Origin: Planctomycetia bacterium
GTDB lineage: Bacteria; Planctomycetota; Planctomycetia; Gemmatales; HRBIN36
Reading direction: 5' to 3'
Assembly: GCA_016795155.1 (NCBI GenBank)
Contig: JAEUIE010000006.1
Location: 62,001-126,000 of the forward strand
Length of the DNA: 64,000 nucleotides
The notes beneath the pieces were generated by a model. That model saw only the letters and a program-made list of their open reading frames with translations. It made no database searches and was not told where the DNA came from. Below, piece by piece: positions 9,137 to 19,076 of the stretch. The first letter of the stretch is position 1. Each line of letters starts with the position of its first letter. The translations under genes and the position numbers were made by a program.

Positions 9137-12100
9137 ACAACACTGCCCCGATTCCCGAGGCAGGCTATTGGCGTTCGCTCGCTGAACTTAACGGCGTAGA
9201 AGATCCCAACCTCGGTGCGGAATTTCTTCCCAAACAGTTGGAACCTATGGATGGCGAAACACGCCGCCGGTTCCTTCAGATTATGGGAGCCTCAGTTGCC
9301 ATGGCTGGTGCCGTGGGCTGTTCCCGTCAACACCGCTACGTTGTACCAGCAGCCAAAGGCATTGAGAACCGCACAATCGGCCAAACCCAGGCATATGCTA
9401 CCGCTATGGAATTGAGTGGCGTTGCCATCGGTTTGCTGGCACAGTGCTACGAAGGACGCCCGATCAGAGTTGATGGCAATCCACTGCATCCGTTAAATCA
9501 AGGCTCCGTAAATGTCTGGGCGTCTGCCAGCATCCTGGGACTTTATGATCCCGACCGAAGCAAGACGATTCGATTCAAAGCCGACCGCAAAACAGCTATT
9601 GCTGAGAAGAAATGGTTTAATGTTGCTGATGCATTCAAATCCATAAGAACTGAGCTCTCAGCCACTCAAGGTGAAGGGTTGCGTATTCTCAGTGAAGCAA
9701 CATCTTCAGTCACAGTCAGCCAGGCAAAGTCCAGGTTACTGGCAACATACCCCAAGGCACAGTGGATAGAATTTGAATCTGTATCCCGAGATAATGAACG
9801 TCTGGGCACCAAGCTCGTATTTGGGTCTCCATTGCGAGCGCATTTTGAATTGAGCAAAGCAGAGATCATTGTCGACCTCGATGCTGATCTTCTTGGCATC
9901 CATCCCGCCTCTCTGCAATATACACGTGATTTTGCTGCTAACCGCAATCCAGAGAATACGCTTTCTGCCCAGAAAGCGATGTATAATCGACTCTATTGCG
10001 TTGAAAGCAACCTCAGTGCCACCGGTGGAACTGCAGACCATCGATTGGCATGGCGTTCCAGCGATATGAAACAGCTGGTAACGGCGCTTGCCAAAAGCGT
10101 CGAGTCACTGTTACAGAATAAAGAACTACCTGTACGGGCAACTACGAGCGGAAAGGCCAATACTTTTCTCGCGGCATTGGCTCGAGATCTTGTAAGCCAT
10201 AAGGGCAAGTCGGTAATCGCTCTAGGCTTTCGACATGCACCCGAAGTTCATGCAGCAGTCCATGAACTTAATTATGTTCTGGGAAACATTGGCACTACCG
10301 TAAACTATTTTGCGGCTCCTGAAGGTGATGCAATTCCTTCGGTACAGGCTCTCGCAGCACTTGCAAAAGATATGAACGATGGCAAAGTAAATACTCTTGT
10401 CATCCTGAACAATAATCCAATTTACTCTGCCCCCCAGGAAATCCGATTCAGCGATGGACTGGCCAAAGTCAAGAACTCTGTACATGTCGGGTTGTATTAC
10501 GACGAGACCGCAGAACTCTGTGCCTGGCATATACCACAGACACATTATCTCGAAAGTTGGGGAGATGCTCGTTCATGGAACGGAATTCACAGCATCGTCC
10601 AACCGGTCATCGAACCATTGCATCAGGGCAAGACAAACCTTGAAGTTATTTCACTGCTATTAGGCAACACTGCCAAGCCTTACGATCTTGTAAAGGAGGC
10701 GTTCAAGGCAACGTATCCACAAGCTTCAGCAGAAGACTGGAACAAGGCTTTGCGTGATGGTGTCGTAGAAGGTTCAGCGTGGAAGCCCGTTTCCGTCAAG
10801 CCTGCAACAAAGTCTGCCAACCATCATGAACTGGCCATATCGCTGACTACCATGACCATGGATGTCAAGATGTTTATGGGCGGAACAGGTGGCGAGTCCG
10901 GACCACCACCACTTGAAGCAGTTTTTATTCCGGACACCAAGGTATACGACGGCCGCTTTACAAACAACGCCTGGCTGCAGGAACTTCCAGAGTTTATCAC
11001 CAAGTTGACTTGGGATAATGCTATATTGTTATCTTACAACACTGCTAAACGACTGAACGTAAAACATGGTCAGATGGTTACAGCAACCCTGCATACCAGA
11101 TCAGTCAAAGCTGCAGTATTCATCCAGCCCGGACATGCCGATTGGTCCACGACCATGTTTCTGGGTTATGGCCGTAAGTCAGCCGGTGTCGTTGGCGGCA
11201 CTGCAGTCGGACGCGTCACTTCCCCAGGTTTCGATTTCAATCCACTCCGTTCACTCGCCACGTGGAATATCGCTCAAGGGCTAAACATTACGCCTCTCAA
11301 TGAATGGTACACTTTTGCTACCACTCAAGAGCATTCTCAGATTGATACCACTGGCCTGCGTGAACGGGACAAACGATCAGACATTCTGATCCGTTCCGAT
11401 ACGTTGGCTCACTATCAGAAAGATCAATCAGCCATTCATCACAAAGTGCATGAGTTGCCGATGATTAAATTGTTCGATAACCCACTCGATAATCAGGTCA
11501 AAGCTGATTATAAGTGGGGCATGACTATCGACTTGTCGAAGTGCACCGGCTGTAATGCCTGCGTCATCGCCTGCCAGTCAGAGAACAATATACCGGTCGT
11601 CGGCAAGCAACAAGTCATTGAACGACGTGAAATGCAATGGCTAAGAATTGATCGTTACTTCCATGGTGATTCCAAAAGCTTGGAAGATGTTACCGTTGTT
11701 CATCAACCCATGATGTGCGTTCATTGTGAAAACGCTCCTTGCGAACAGGTTTGCCCCGTTGCGGCCACGGTGCATTCTGCGGAAGGCACCAATGACATGG
11801 TATATAACCGCTGCATTGGAACGCGGTACTGTGCCAATAACTGTCCTTTTAAAGTTCGTCGCTTCAACTTTCTGAACTGGCACAAACAACTTGATGATGA
11901 AAAGAACAATGTCATCAGGCTCAGCTTCAATCCTGACGTGACAGTCCGAAGTCGTGGAGTCATGGAGAAATGCACCTACTGCATTCAGCGTATCCGTGCC
12001 GCCAAAGTTCGTGTTAAAAACGAAGGAATTAAGGCAGGAAACCCGGAACGAAAACTCAAGGATGGTGATGTCATCACGGCATGTCAGCAGGCTTGCCCTG

Positions 12101-12297
12101 CTGGCGCAATCACATTTGGTGATTTGAATAATCAGGCAAGTCGCGTGGCTCAACTGCAAAGTTCGCCACGTGGTTACAAAATGCTGGAAGATTTGAATGT
12201 GAAACCACGCACGGCCTATCTAGCTCGCATTCGCAATCCGAATCCGGAGTTGGAACCGACAGCAGCTCAGAAGGAGGCCGGCTATGGCCACGGTTAA
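9124..12297 (+). CDS. actB: alternative complex III subunit B, molybdopterin-like and iron-sulfur protein
   Basis: 1057-aa fusion of a molybdopterin-oxidoreductase-like domain and a four-cluster ferredoxin domain, as is standard for ActB. A Tat-type signal is visible ([10 protein letters not shown] at about residues 46-55, ending in AVGC). The C-terminal third, from about residue 797, carries cysteine groups [35 protein letters not shown] and CTYC...CQQACPAG for the Fe-S clusters. The family has lost molybdenum cofactor binding; the sequence cannot prove that here. The ATG at 9124 is chosen over a TTG at 9115. The 3' end overlaps actC by 14 bp. Confidence 0.92.
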   Translation: MSSLNNTAPIPEAGYWRSLAELNGVEDPNLGAEFLPKQLEPMDGETRRRFLQIMGASVAMAGAVGCSRQHRYVVPAAKGIENRTIGQTQAYATAMELSGVAIGLLAQCYEGRPIRVDGNPLHPLNQGSVNVWASASILGLYDPDRSKTIRFKADRKTAIAEKKWFNVADAFKSIRTELSATQGEGLRILSEATSSVTVSQAKSRLLATYPKAQWIEFESVSRDNERLGTKLVFGSPLRAHFELSKAEIIVDLDADLLGIHPASLQYTRDFAANRNPENTLSAQKAMYNRLYCVESNLSATGGTADHRLAWRSSDMKQLVTALAKSVESLLQNKELPVRATTSGKANTFLAALARDLVSHKGKSVIALGFRHAPEVHAAVHELNYVLGNIGTTVNYFAAPEGDAIPSVQALAALAKDMNDGKVNTLVILNNNPIYSAPQEIRFSDGLAKVKNSVHVGLYYDETAELCAWHIPQTHYLESWGDARSWNGIHSIVQPVIEPLHQGKTNLEVISLLLGNTAKPYDLVKEAFKATYPQASAEDWNKALRDGVVEGSAWKPVSVKPATKSANHHELAISLTTMTMDVKMFMGGTGGESGPPPLEAVFIPDTKVYDGRFTNNAWLQELPEFITKLTWDNAILLSYNTAKRLNVKHGQMVTATLHTRSVKAAVFIQPGHADWSTTMFLGYGRKSAGVVGGTAVGRVTSPGFDFNPLRSLATWNIAQGLNITPLNEWYTFATTQEHSQIDTTGLRERDKRSDILIRSDTLAHYQKDQSAIHHKVHELPMIKLFDNPLDNQVKADYKWGMTIDLSKCTGCNACVIACQSENNIPVVGKQQVIERREMQWLRIDRYFHGDSKSLEDVTVVHQPMMCVHCENAPCEQVCPVAATVHSAEGTNDMVYNRCIGTRYCANNCPFKVRRFNFLNWHKQLDDEKNNVIRLSFNPDVTVRSRGVMEKCTYCIQRIRAAKVRVKNEGIKAGNPERKLKDGDVITACQQACPAGAITFGDLNNQASRVAQLQSSPRGYKMLEDLNVKPRTAYLARIRNPNPELEPTAAQKEAGYGHG

Positions 12298-13702
12298 TCA
12301 CACAATCGCTGATGGGGTAGCCCCTCCTTTAACGCTTGCTGGCGTGACTGATGCAGTTTGCCGCATCGTGGAAGAACCCACCCCTAAGCATTGGTGGACT
12401 GCATTTGGTCTTGCCAGCACGGGATTACTTATCCTGGTGGCCATGGTGGGTTACCTGGTTCTCACCGGTGTCGGTGTCTGGGGATTGAATAATCGAATTG
12501 GCTGGGCATGGGACATTACAAACTTCGTGTTCTGGGTCGGTATCGGTCATGCAGGTACATTAATCTCCGCCATCTTGTTCCTGTTCCGGCAAAATTGGCG
12601 AACCAGTATTAACCGTGCTGCTGAAGCAATGACCATTTTTGCGGTGATCTGTGCGTTGTTATTTCCAACAATACACGTCGGACGAGTCTGGGTCATTTAC
12701 TGGGCGCTGCCTTACCCTAATTCCATGTCCATGTGGCCTAACTTCCGAAGTCCACTTCTCTGGGACGTGTTTGCTGTCAGTACCTACTTCACCATTTCCC
12801 TGCTGTTCTGGTTCATGGGTTTGATTCCCGATTTGGCCACCATACGTGATCGTGCTACCAGCACGACTCGACGCATGGTCTATGGCATTCTTGCACTTGG
12901 CTGGAGAGGTTCCGCCCGCAACTGGCATACCTACGAAAGAACTTATTTGCTTCTCGCTGCTCTTTCGACCCCGTTGGTGTTATCAGTACACTCGGTGGTT
13001 TCTTTCGATTTTGCTGTCTCCATTCTCCCAGGCTGGCACACCACGATCTTTCCTCCTTACTTCGTGGCTGGTGCGATTTTCTCCGGCTTCGCCATGGTTC
13101 TCACCTTAATGATCCCCTGTCGGGCCTTTTTTAATCTGAAGCATATTGTGACGATGGATCACATCGACAATATGAACAAGATCATTCTGGCAACCGGCAT
13201 GATGGTCGGTTATGCCTACGGGTTGGAGTTCTTTATCGCCTGGTATTCTGGCAATACAACGGAAGCCTTTATCTTCTTCAATCGTGCCTTCGGACCGTAC
13301 TGGTGGGCCTACTGGACCATGGTAACCTGCAATGTTTTAGTTCCTCAGATATTCTGGTCTCGTCGCTTACGTCGCAACATTCCTGTAATCATGGTGGCTT
13401 GCATCCTGGTCAATGTTGGCATGTGGTTTGAACGCTTCGTGATTATTGTAACCAGCCTGCATCGAACCCAACTGCCTTCAGCATGGGGCATGTTCTACCC
13501 AACGATTGTCGACATTTTGACCTTTGTTGGCAGCTTCGGGCTGTTCTTTACCTTGTTCCTTCTGTTTATTCGGTTTGTTCCCATGGTGGCCATTGCTGAA
13601 GTCAAGGCGGTGTCAGTACACCATGATGACACACATGGGCATGAGTATCAGGCCCCTGCAGCACCGGTTGCAGTGGGCTTGGCCATCCCTTCGAAGGAGT
13701 AA
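12284..13702 (+). CDS. actC: alternative complex III subunit C, NrfD-like quinol-oxidising membrane subunit
   Basis: 472-aa polytopic protein of the NrfD/PsrC family, probably the quinol-binding membrane subunit next to ActB. The N-terminal [18 protein letters not shown] and the paired histidine region [15 protein letters not shown] are typical, and about ten hydrophobic helices are seen. The start at 12284 lies inside the end of actB and has a near-perfect SD, AAGGAGG, seven bases upstream. The C-terminus is a short His- and Ala/Pro-rich tail. A 60-bp gap separates it from the next gene. Confidence 0.92.
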   Translation: MATVNHTIADGVAPPLTLAGVTDAVCRIVEEPTPKHWWTAFGLASTGLLILVAMVGYLVLTGVGVWGLNNRIGWAWDITNFVFWVGIGHAGTLISAILFLFRQNWRTSINRAAEAMTIFAVICALLFPTIHVGRVWVIYWALPYPNSMSMWPNFRSPLLWDVFAVSTYFTISLLFWFMGLIPDLATIRDRATSTTRRMVYGILALGWRGSARNWHTYERTYLLLAALSTPLVLSVHSVVSFDFAVSILPGWHTTIFPPYFVAGAIFSGFAMVLTLMIPCRAFFNLKHIVTMDHIDNMNKIILATGMMVGYAYGLEFFIAWYSGNTTEAFIFFNRAFGPYWWAYWTMVTCNVLVPQIFWSRRLRRNIPVIMVACILVNVGMWFERFVIIVTSLHRTQLPSAWGMFYPTIVDILTFVGSFGLFFTLFLLFIRFVPMVAIAEVKAVSVHHDDTHGHEYQAPAAPVAVGLAIPSKE

Positions 13703-13762
13703 TTCCAGGGTACGAGCTTTCGAAACCATTTTCGCTGGCGAGTTCCCCCTACAGGATCGATC

Positions 13763-15034
13763 ATGTCACACGAACATGAAAAAGTTGAAGAGACCAGGCC
13801 TCCCCAGTTACATGGGTTGGTGGCTGAATTTTCTTCTCCGGATGCCCTTCTTGAGGCAGCACGCAAAGTTCAGGAAGCGGGCTACCGGAAATATGAGTGC
13901 TATTCACCCCATCCGGTACATGGCATAGACGAAGCCATGAAGACACCCTATTCACCAATTCCCTGGCTGGTACTAGGTGGAGGATTGACAGGTACCGCAG
14001 GTGCCATCCTCATGCAGTGGTGGATGAATGCAGTCGATTACCCACTGATTATCAGTGGCAAACCATTCTTTTCACTGCCTGCCCAGATGCCCGTTGCTTT
14101 TGAACTGACCATTCTGCTGGCAGGTATTACTGCATTTGTCGGGATGATCGGATTGAACAAATTGTTTGGCTACTATAGCGCGTTGAACAAATCGAAGATC
14201 ATGCAGCGTGTGACCAATGATAAGTATGCATTAGTAGTAGAAGCTGATGACCCGCAATTCAGACTGCAGGGCACCAGCGACTTGTTGAGCCAAGCCGGTG
14301 CACATCATCTGGAAGCGTGTTATGAAGAGTATCAGTCTCCTGAACCACCTTCTCTCTTCTGGAAGATCATTATTTTGCTGACAGTCGTAGGTTTGATTCC
14401 AATGGCTTACGTATTTCGTTCAAGCAATTCCATCAGCGACGCCCCGCCGCTCCGCATCGATCATGGCATGGCCTATCAGCAGAAAGTGAAAGGACAGGCC
14501 CCAGCGCCAGCTGGCCTGTTCAAAACGCCTGACATGAATCTGCCGCCCGTAGAAGGGACTATTCCGTTCGGTTACAGTGAAGATGAACACTTTAACAAGG
14601 GCAAAGTCAATGGCCAGTTTGTGAATGGCTTCCCTGCCCGGATCAAGGACAAGCTGAATCAGGCATTCATGGATCGCGGACAGCGTCAGTTTTCCATCTA
14701 CTGCTCTGTCTGTCATGGCACTGCAGGATATGGCGATGGGATGGTGCACCGCGTTGCTACGGAGCGAGCTACCACGGATCTTTCCTTATGGGTTCCTCCC
14801 AAGAGTTTCCATGATCCATTGATCTCGTCCAAACCTGATGGTGAACTGTTCGATACCATCACTAACGGCAAGAATAAAATGCTGGGTTATGGCTATCGAT
14901 TATCCCCAGAAGACCGTTGGGCTATTGTGCTCTACGTTCGTGCTCTCCAGCAAAGTCAGCGAAACAAGACTATAGCTGCTACCGAAGCATCATCCATTTC
15001 AAAAACTACTGACAACTCAACCGCCAGACGTTAA
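13763..15034 (+). CDS. actDE: fused alternative complex III subunits D and E
   Basis: 423-aa protein that joins two normally separate ACIII subunits. Residues 1 to about 200 are ActD (DUF3341): LHGLVAEFSSPDALLEAARK, then two membrane helices (near 70-90 and 112-132) and a third near 197-215. The C-terminal part is a monoheme cytochrome c of ActE type with IYCSVCHGTAGYGDGM at about 312-327 and a candidate axial Met in GKNKMLGYGYRL. The fusion is read from one uninterrupted frame with no internal stop. It precedes actF by 12 bp. The effect is to anchor the cytochrome to the membrane through the ActD helices rather than through a lipid. Confidence 0.9.
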   Translation: MSHEHEKVEETRPPQLHGLVAEFSSPDALLEAARKVQEAGYRKYECYSPHPVHGIDEAMKTPYSPIPWLVLGGGLTGTAGAILMQWWMNAVDYPLIISGKPFFSLPAQMPVAFELTILLAGITAFVGMIGLNKLFGYYSALNKSKIMQRVTNDKYALVVEADDPQFRLQGTSDLLSQAGAHHLEACYEEYQSPEPPSLFWKIIILLTVVGLIPMAYVFRSSNSISDAPPLRIDHGMAYQQKVKGQAPAPAGLFKTPDMNLPPVEGTIPFGYSEDEHFNKGKVNGQFVNGFPARIKDKLNQAFMDRGQRQFSIYCSVCHGTAGYGDGMVHRVATERATTDLSLWVPPKSFHDPLISSKPDGELFDTITNGKNKMLGYGYRLSPEDRWAIVLYVRALQQSQRNKTIAATEASSISKTTDNSTARR

Positions 15035-15046
15035 CAGGAGAATGAC

Positions 15047-16429
15047 ATGGCTCACCGTGAGCCTATCAACATCGAACACGAGAATCGCCGGTTAGGCGAA
15101 TTGGGAAATTCCCTGTCTGGCATGTCCTACCTGGTTGGCATCGTTGCCTTGGTATTGGCCATCGTGCTGGGTTATTTTTCCGGTCCCTATGGCGACAGCA
15201 GTCGCAATGGAGGCTTGGGAACAGGCATGGTCCGTTTGCAATATGCATACCTGCTTGGATTCATGTTTTTCCTGACTATCACACTTGGTGGGCTGTTCTT
15301 TACGATGGCGCTCTACATCACCGGCGCCAAGTGGGGTATCGTTATCCGACGCATCCCAGAACTTGCAGCACGAAATGCCACTATACTTGCTATTCTCGTA
15401 TTGCCCATCATCATTCCCATGCTCTGGGGCAGTCATGCACTCTATGAATGGTCAGATAAAACCAAATACTCTGGTGATCCGCATGTGCGAGCAGATGCGG
15501 CTCAACATATGGAAAAAATACGCAGCAGTGATTTGCATCCTGAAGACAAATTTCTGGCAACTTATCAGGATCTGATTCATCACAAATCGCCTTGGCTGAA
15601 TGTTCCATTCTTTACCATTCGCATCGTTATTTACTTTCTCATCTGGTCTTTCCTGGGCTGGTATTTTTATCGCAAGTCCGTGAACTGTGATACCTCAGGC
15701 GATCCTCAGCAATACAGTAAAGCCAAGTGGTTATCGCCACTGGGAATCATTCTCTTTGCATTGGCAACGACCTTCGCGGCGTTTGACCTTCTGATGTCTC
15801 TGACGCCTACCTGGTACAGCACCATCTTCGGCGTGTACATCTTTGCCGGCTGCAATATCAGTATCTATGCGTTCAGCATCCTTGCTTACCGATATCTACA
15901 GAGCAAAGGTATACTAACCAAAGCCATCACAACCGAACATTACCACGACTTGGGCAAGCTGCTTTTCGCATTTGTCTTTTTCTGGGGATACATTGCATTT
16001 TCCCAGTTCATGTTGATCTGGTATGCCAATATGCCCGAAGAGACTGCTTTCTACAAACCACGACAATTCAGCACTGCCTGGATCATCTTTTCACTGATTC
16101 TGCTGTTTGGACATCTGCTGATCCCCTTCCCGGGATTGCTTTCGCGGTGGATCAAACGCAGCAAGCCAGCCCTTATTTTCTGGGCATGCTGGATGCTGGC
16201 AGCTCACTGGTTTGACCTCTTTTATCTGATTCATCCCACTTGGGCTGGTCGCGTATCAGGAAATCTCCTCGAACCGATTGATCCGCAAATTCCCCTCATT
16301 GAGGTACTCTGTACCATCGGTGTAGGTGGAATCTGGCTTGGGGCATTGGCTAAACGTGCCTGTAGCGTTTCGCTAGTGCCGGAAAAAGATCCTTATCTGA
16401 ACAACTCACTGGTATTCCAGAACTTCTAA
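15047..16429 (+). CDS. actF: alternative complex III subunit F, NrfD-like membrane subunit
   Basis: 460-aa polytopic protein, the second NrfD-type subunit of ACIII (paralogue of ActC), with about ten membrane helices. Family stretches include FFLTITLGGLFFTMALYITG, a helix with WLSPLGIILFALATTFAAFD, and FSQFMLIWYANMPEET near residue 325. It starts at an ATG with AGGAG six bases upstream and follows the fused actDE by 12 bp. ActF contributes to the proton-related half of the complex in known structures; whether it pumps is unsettled. Confidence 0.9.
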   Translation: MAHREPINIEHENRRLGELGNSLSGMSYLVGIVALVLAIVLGYFSGPYGDSSRNGGLGTGMVRLQYAYLLGFMFFLTITLGGLFFTMALYITGAKWGIVIRRIPELAARNATILAILVLPIIIPMLWGSHALYEWSDKTKYSGDPHVRADAAQHMEKIRSSDLHPEDKFLATYQDLIHHKSPWLNVPFFTIRIVIYFLIWSFLGWYFYRKSVNCDTSGDPQQYSKAKWLSPLGIILFALATTFAAFDLLMSLTPTWYSTIFGVYIFAGCNISIYAFSILAYRYLQSKGILTKAITTEHYHDLGKLLFAFVFFWGYIAFSQFMLIWYANMPEETAFYKPRQFSTAWIIFSLILLFGHLLIPFPGLLSRWIKRSKPALIFWACWMLAAHWFDLFYLIHPTWAGRVSGNLLEPIDPQIPLIEVLCTIGVGGIWLGALAKRACSVSLVPEKDPYLNNSLVFQNF

Positions 16430-16444
16430 AAGGCCGAGACGAAC

Positions 16445-16762
16445 ATGGCTGCTGAAGCTGATAATCCAAAAACAGGCTTGATAGCATGGGTGACTGCCAT
16501 CAGTCTCATCCTGATACTAGTTGTATTCATCGTACTGCAGGGATTGTACTTCATGTGGGAAGCACGCCACCGCAATAAGACAGGTGAAGGCGCGTTGGAA
16601 ACTCCCCTCATGCAATATCGCAAAGAACAGGAACTCAAGATGAATTCCATTGAGCAGGCCATGCAACAGACACTTGCAGATGCAAAAGCCGGCAAGGTAC
16701 TGGCAACTCCGCCACCTCCCGCGGCACCAGCCAAGACCGAGCCCCCTGCACCTGCCAAATAA
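16445..16762 (+). CDS. small single-pass membrane protein of the ACIII operon
   Basis: 105-aa protein, 15 bp after actF. It has a short polar N-terminus, one strong membrane helix (about residues 14-37), then a charged helical stretch (RKEQELKMNSIEQAMQQTL) and a Pro/Ala tail (TPPPPAAPAKTEPPAPAK). I do not recognise the family. Its place between the ACIII genes and the copper chaperone/oxidase genes suggests an accessory subunit, for example an ActG-like small subunit or a linker between ACIII and the oxidase. That is inference from position only. Confidence 0.7.
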   Translation: MAAEADNPKTGLIAWVTAISLILILVVFIVLQGLYFMWEARHRNKTGEGALETPLMQYRKEQELKMNSIEQAMQQTLADAKAGKVLATPPPPAAPAKTEPPAPAK

Positions 16763-16775
16763 CCAGAAAAACGGC

Positions 16776-16802
16776 GTGCCGTACATCGTTACGTATCGGC
16801 AC
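16776..16802. other. intra-operon hairpin between ACIII and oxidase halves
   Basis: GTGCCGTAC (16776-16784) pairs with GTATCGGCAC (16793-16802): nine base pairs with one bulged T and an eight-base loop. It lies in the 88-bp gap before the SCO gene, the largest gap in the operon. No T-run follows, so it is not a classical terminator; it could be an RNA-processing or stability element. Confidence 0.4.
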
Positions 16803-16850
16803 ATCGAATAGCATACAAGACAAGGCATTCGACTGACGAGGCCACTTGTC

Positions 16851-17978
16851 ATGAATACTGAGAAACACATGCAGGCTGGTAAAAATGCATCACTGGTTCA
16901 TCTGATTATCGCACTGGGTGTGCTGTTGCCGATCAGCCTGCTTCCTGTCTTGTTTATGGAACAAAAACCAAAGCAGGATCCTATAGCCAAGGTCGAAGAG
17001 CTATTGGCTATTCTAAATCAACTTAGCCCAGAAGCCCGCAATCAGATTTTTAAATCCATTAACGTTCGCGAAGATCGACTGTTGCAGTTGCCATATGAGC
17101 GACTGGAAGACATGGTAACCGTTCTGAAGGATGCTCCAACCAAGCTGTCGAGTATTTCAGGTAATGAACTTCAAGGCAGATTAGACAAACTCCTTGAAAA
17201 GCTCGATCGCAAAGAACCCATACCTGTAGCTTTGCAAGGGATTGGGATCGTTGAAAAACCGGGGGCACGCCTACCACTGGAACTCGTATTCCGTAATGAG
17301 GATGGACAAAGAAAACCTCTGGGAAGCTATTTCCAAACTGGAAAACCGGTAATCCTTACGCTGAACTATTCTGACTGTCCTCAGTTGTGTCATATCCAAC
17401 TCGAGCGGTTTGTCGAAGTGATGCAGACACATTCGATTCTGCCAGGAAAGTCATTTGAAATTATCACGGTCAGCATCAACCCTCTTGAAAGCCCTGCTAG
17501 AGCTAAAAATGCCAAGAAGAATTATCTCAAAGAACTAAACGCCAGCAGTAGCAGTTGGCACTTCCTGACTACTGATCAGGATGAAGCGATAAAAAAACTG
17601 GCTGCAACGGTAGGATTTAATTACCGATATGATCCCATCAAACGGGATTACGCACATTCTTCAACGCTGATTTTCTGCACGCCAGATGGTACAGTCGCCC
17701 AATACTACCAGGGTATCGAATACGAACCCAAAGAACTAACACGACGCATTGATGAAGCTCGACAGGGCATTCAAGTTGCATCAGGTGTGGAAGAAAACTA
17801 CCTCAACTGCAAGATTATTGACGACTCTAAACCATATGCCACCATGTCCATGCAGGTGATGAAATTGGTCGCTTCCATCATGGCAGTGGGGCTCGTTCTA
17901 ACCTTGATAATTCTCTGGATGATACCTAACCGTCGGCCGATCGTATTGCCTCCGCTGCAAGGAGAGACACACACATGA
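16851..17978 (+). CDS. SCO1/SenC-type copper chaperone, enlarged
   Basis: 375-aa membrane-bound thioredoxin-fold protein that would deliver copper to the CuA site of subunit II. The copper-binding set is present: SDCPQLCH near residues 172-179 (CxxxC) and the conserved His in DYAHSSTL near 267. Unlike the usual 200-aa SCO proteins it has an N-terminal membrane helix (about 17-36), an extra helical region to about residue 130 (SPEARNQIFKSINVREDR, YERLEDMVTVLKDAP), and a second membrane helix near the C-terminus (residues ~325-350). It overlaps the next gene by 4 bp (ATGA), so it is coupled to its target subunit. Confidence 0.85.
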   Translation: MNTEKHMQAGKNASLVHLIIALGVLLPISLLPVLFMEQKPKQDPIAKVEELLAILNQLSPEARNQIFKSINVREDRLLQLPYERLEDMVTVLKDAPTKLSSISGNELQGRLDKLLEKLDRKEPIPVALQGIGIVEKPGARLPLELVFRNEDGQRKPLGSYFQTGKPVILTLNYSDCPQLCHIQLERFVEVMQTHSILPGKSFEIITVSINPLESPARAKNAKKNYLKELNASSSSWHFLTTDQDEAIKKLAATVGFNYRYDPIKRDYAHSSTLIFCTPDGTVAQYYQGIEYEPKELTRRIDEARQGIQVASGVEENYLNCKIIDDSKPYATMSMQVMKLVASIMAVGLVLTLIILWMIPNRRPIVLPPLQGETHT

Positions 17979-19024
17979 ACTGGGCATTATTCGCCTCTGA
18001 TCTCAAAGACAAAACGTACTGGCTTCCTGCTCAGTTATCAAAAGAGGCAGCTGAAACCGATGTGCATTTCTATCTGCTCTACTGGCTGAATGTTTTCTTT
18101 TTCGTCGGAATCTTTGGACTGGTAGTCTACTTTTGCGTGAAGTATCGCCGCAGGACACCTGATCAGAAACCACTGCCTGCCCCATCGCACAATACTGTTC
18201 TGGAACTGGTATGGTCCATTATTCCCTCATTGATCTGCATTGGATTGTTTTACATTGGATTCATGGTTTACCAGGATCTGATGCAACCACCTCGCGAAAC
18301 ATTTAAAATTAATGTTGTAGGTGGAAAATGGAACTGGGAGTTCACATATCCCCAAACGGGATTACTGGGCACCAGTGATGGGCCGGAAGCATTACCTGAA
18401 CTGCACGTACCTGCCAACATTCCGATTGAACTGGTGATGACTTCGAAAGATGTCATCCACTCCCTGTATATTCCTGTACTGCGTACCAAGAAGGATGTCG
18501 TCCCAGGGCGTTATTCCAAACTCTGGTTTAACGCACAGATCCCAGGCACCTACAACATTTACTGTGCTGAATATTGCGGCACCAGCCATTCAGAAATGAC
18601 AGCTAAACTGGTGGTTCACGAAAATATGGCCAAATTCCTGGAATGGCAGAAGAGAAAAGAACAGGAAATTGACAACAAGAAACCTGTTGAACTGGGTGAA
18701 TACGTCTGGAAAGCCAAAGGCTGTCGAGGCTGCCATAGTATTGATGGATCTACAGGAACAGGTCCAACCTTTAAGGGGCTCTGGGGTATGCCTGCTGAAG
18801 AACACAAAACTTGGAAAACTACAGGCTCTTTAACACCCACCAAGGTTGATGAAAATTACATCCGTATGTCAATCAATGAACCAAATGATGAAGTGCGTGA
18901 AGGATTTGCACGCCCTTCCGCCATGCCCAGTTACAAAGGGCGATTATCCGACAAGCAGATTGCCGGGGTCATCGAGTACCTGAAGACTCTTGGTCGCGAC
19001 TCTCAACCACCGGTTAAACAATAA
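17975..19024 (+). CDS. coxB: caa3-type cytochrome c oxidase subunit II with fused cytochrome c
   Basis: 349-aa subunit II. Two N-terminal membrane helices are followed by a cupredoxin domain with the CuA ligands ([12 protein letters not shown] near 190-200, plus the upstream His in DVIHSLYIP) and a C-terminal cytochrome c domain with CRGCHSIDG near residue 249 and a candidate axial Met in SAMPSYKG. This fusion defines a caa3 oxidase, which accepts electrons directly, here probably from ACIII. The start overlaps the SCO stop. Confidence 0.93.
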   Translation: MNWALFASDLKDKTYWLPAQLSKEAAETDVHFYLLYWLNVFFFVGIFGLVVYFCVKYRRRTPDQKPLPAPSHNTVLELVWSIIPSLICIGLFYIGFMVYQDLMQPPRETFKINVVGGKWNWEFTYPQTGLLGTSDGPEALPELHVPANIPIELVMTSKDVIHSLYIPVLRTKKDVVPGRYSKLWFNAQIPGTYNIYCAEYCGTSHSEMTAKLVVHENMAKFLEWQKRKEQEIDNKKPVELGEYVWKAKGCRGCHSIDGSTGTGPTFKGLWGMPAEEHKTWKTTGSLTPTKVDENYIRMSINEPNDEVREGFARPSAMPSYKGRLSDKQIAGVIEYLKTLGRDSQPPVKQ

Positions 19025-19076
19025 GCCAAACGAACAACTGGTGCCTCAGCACCACGAAGACATAGGAGCAGTCGAC

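Noticed and set aside
11641-12159. 172-codon leftward frame opposite the Fe-S part of actB
   Set aside because: Antisense shadow of a conserved cysteine-rich coding region; no signal or domain.
18990-19076. Upstream start for coxA overlapping coxB
   Set aside because: An ATG at 19077 has a proper AGGAG; the extension is out-of-frame coxB sequence.
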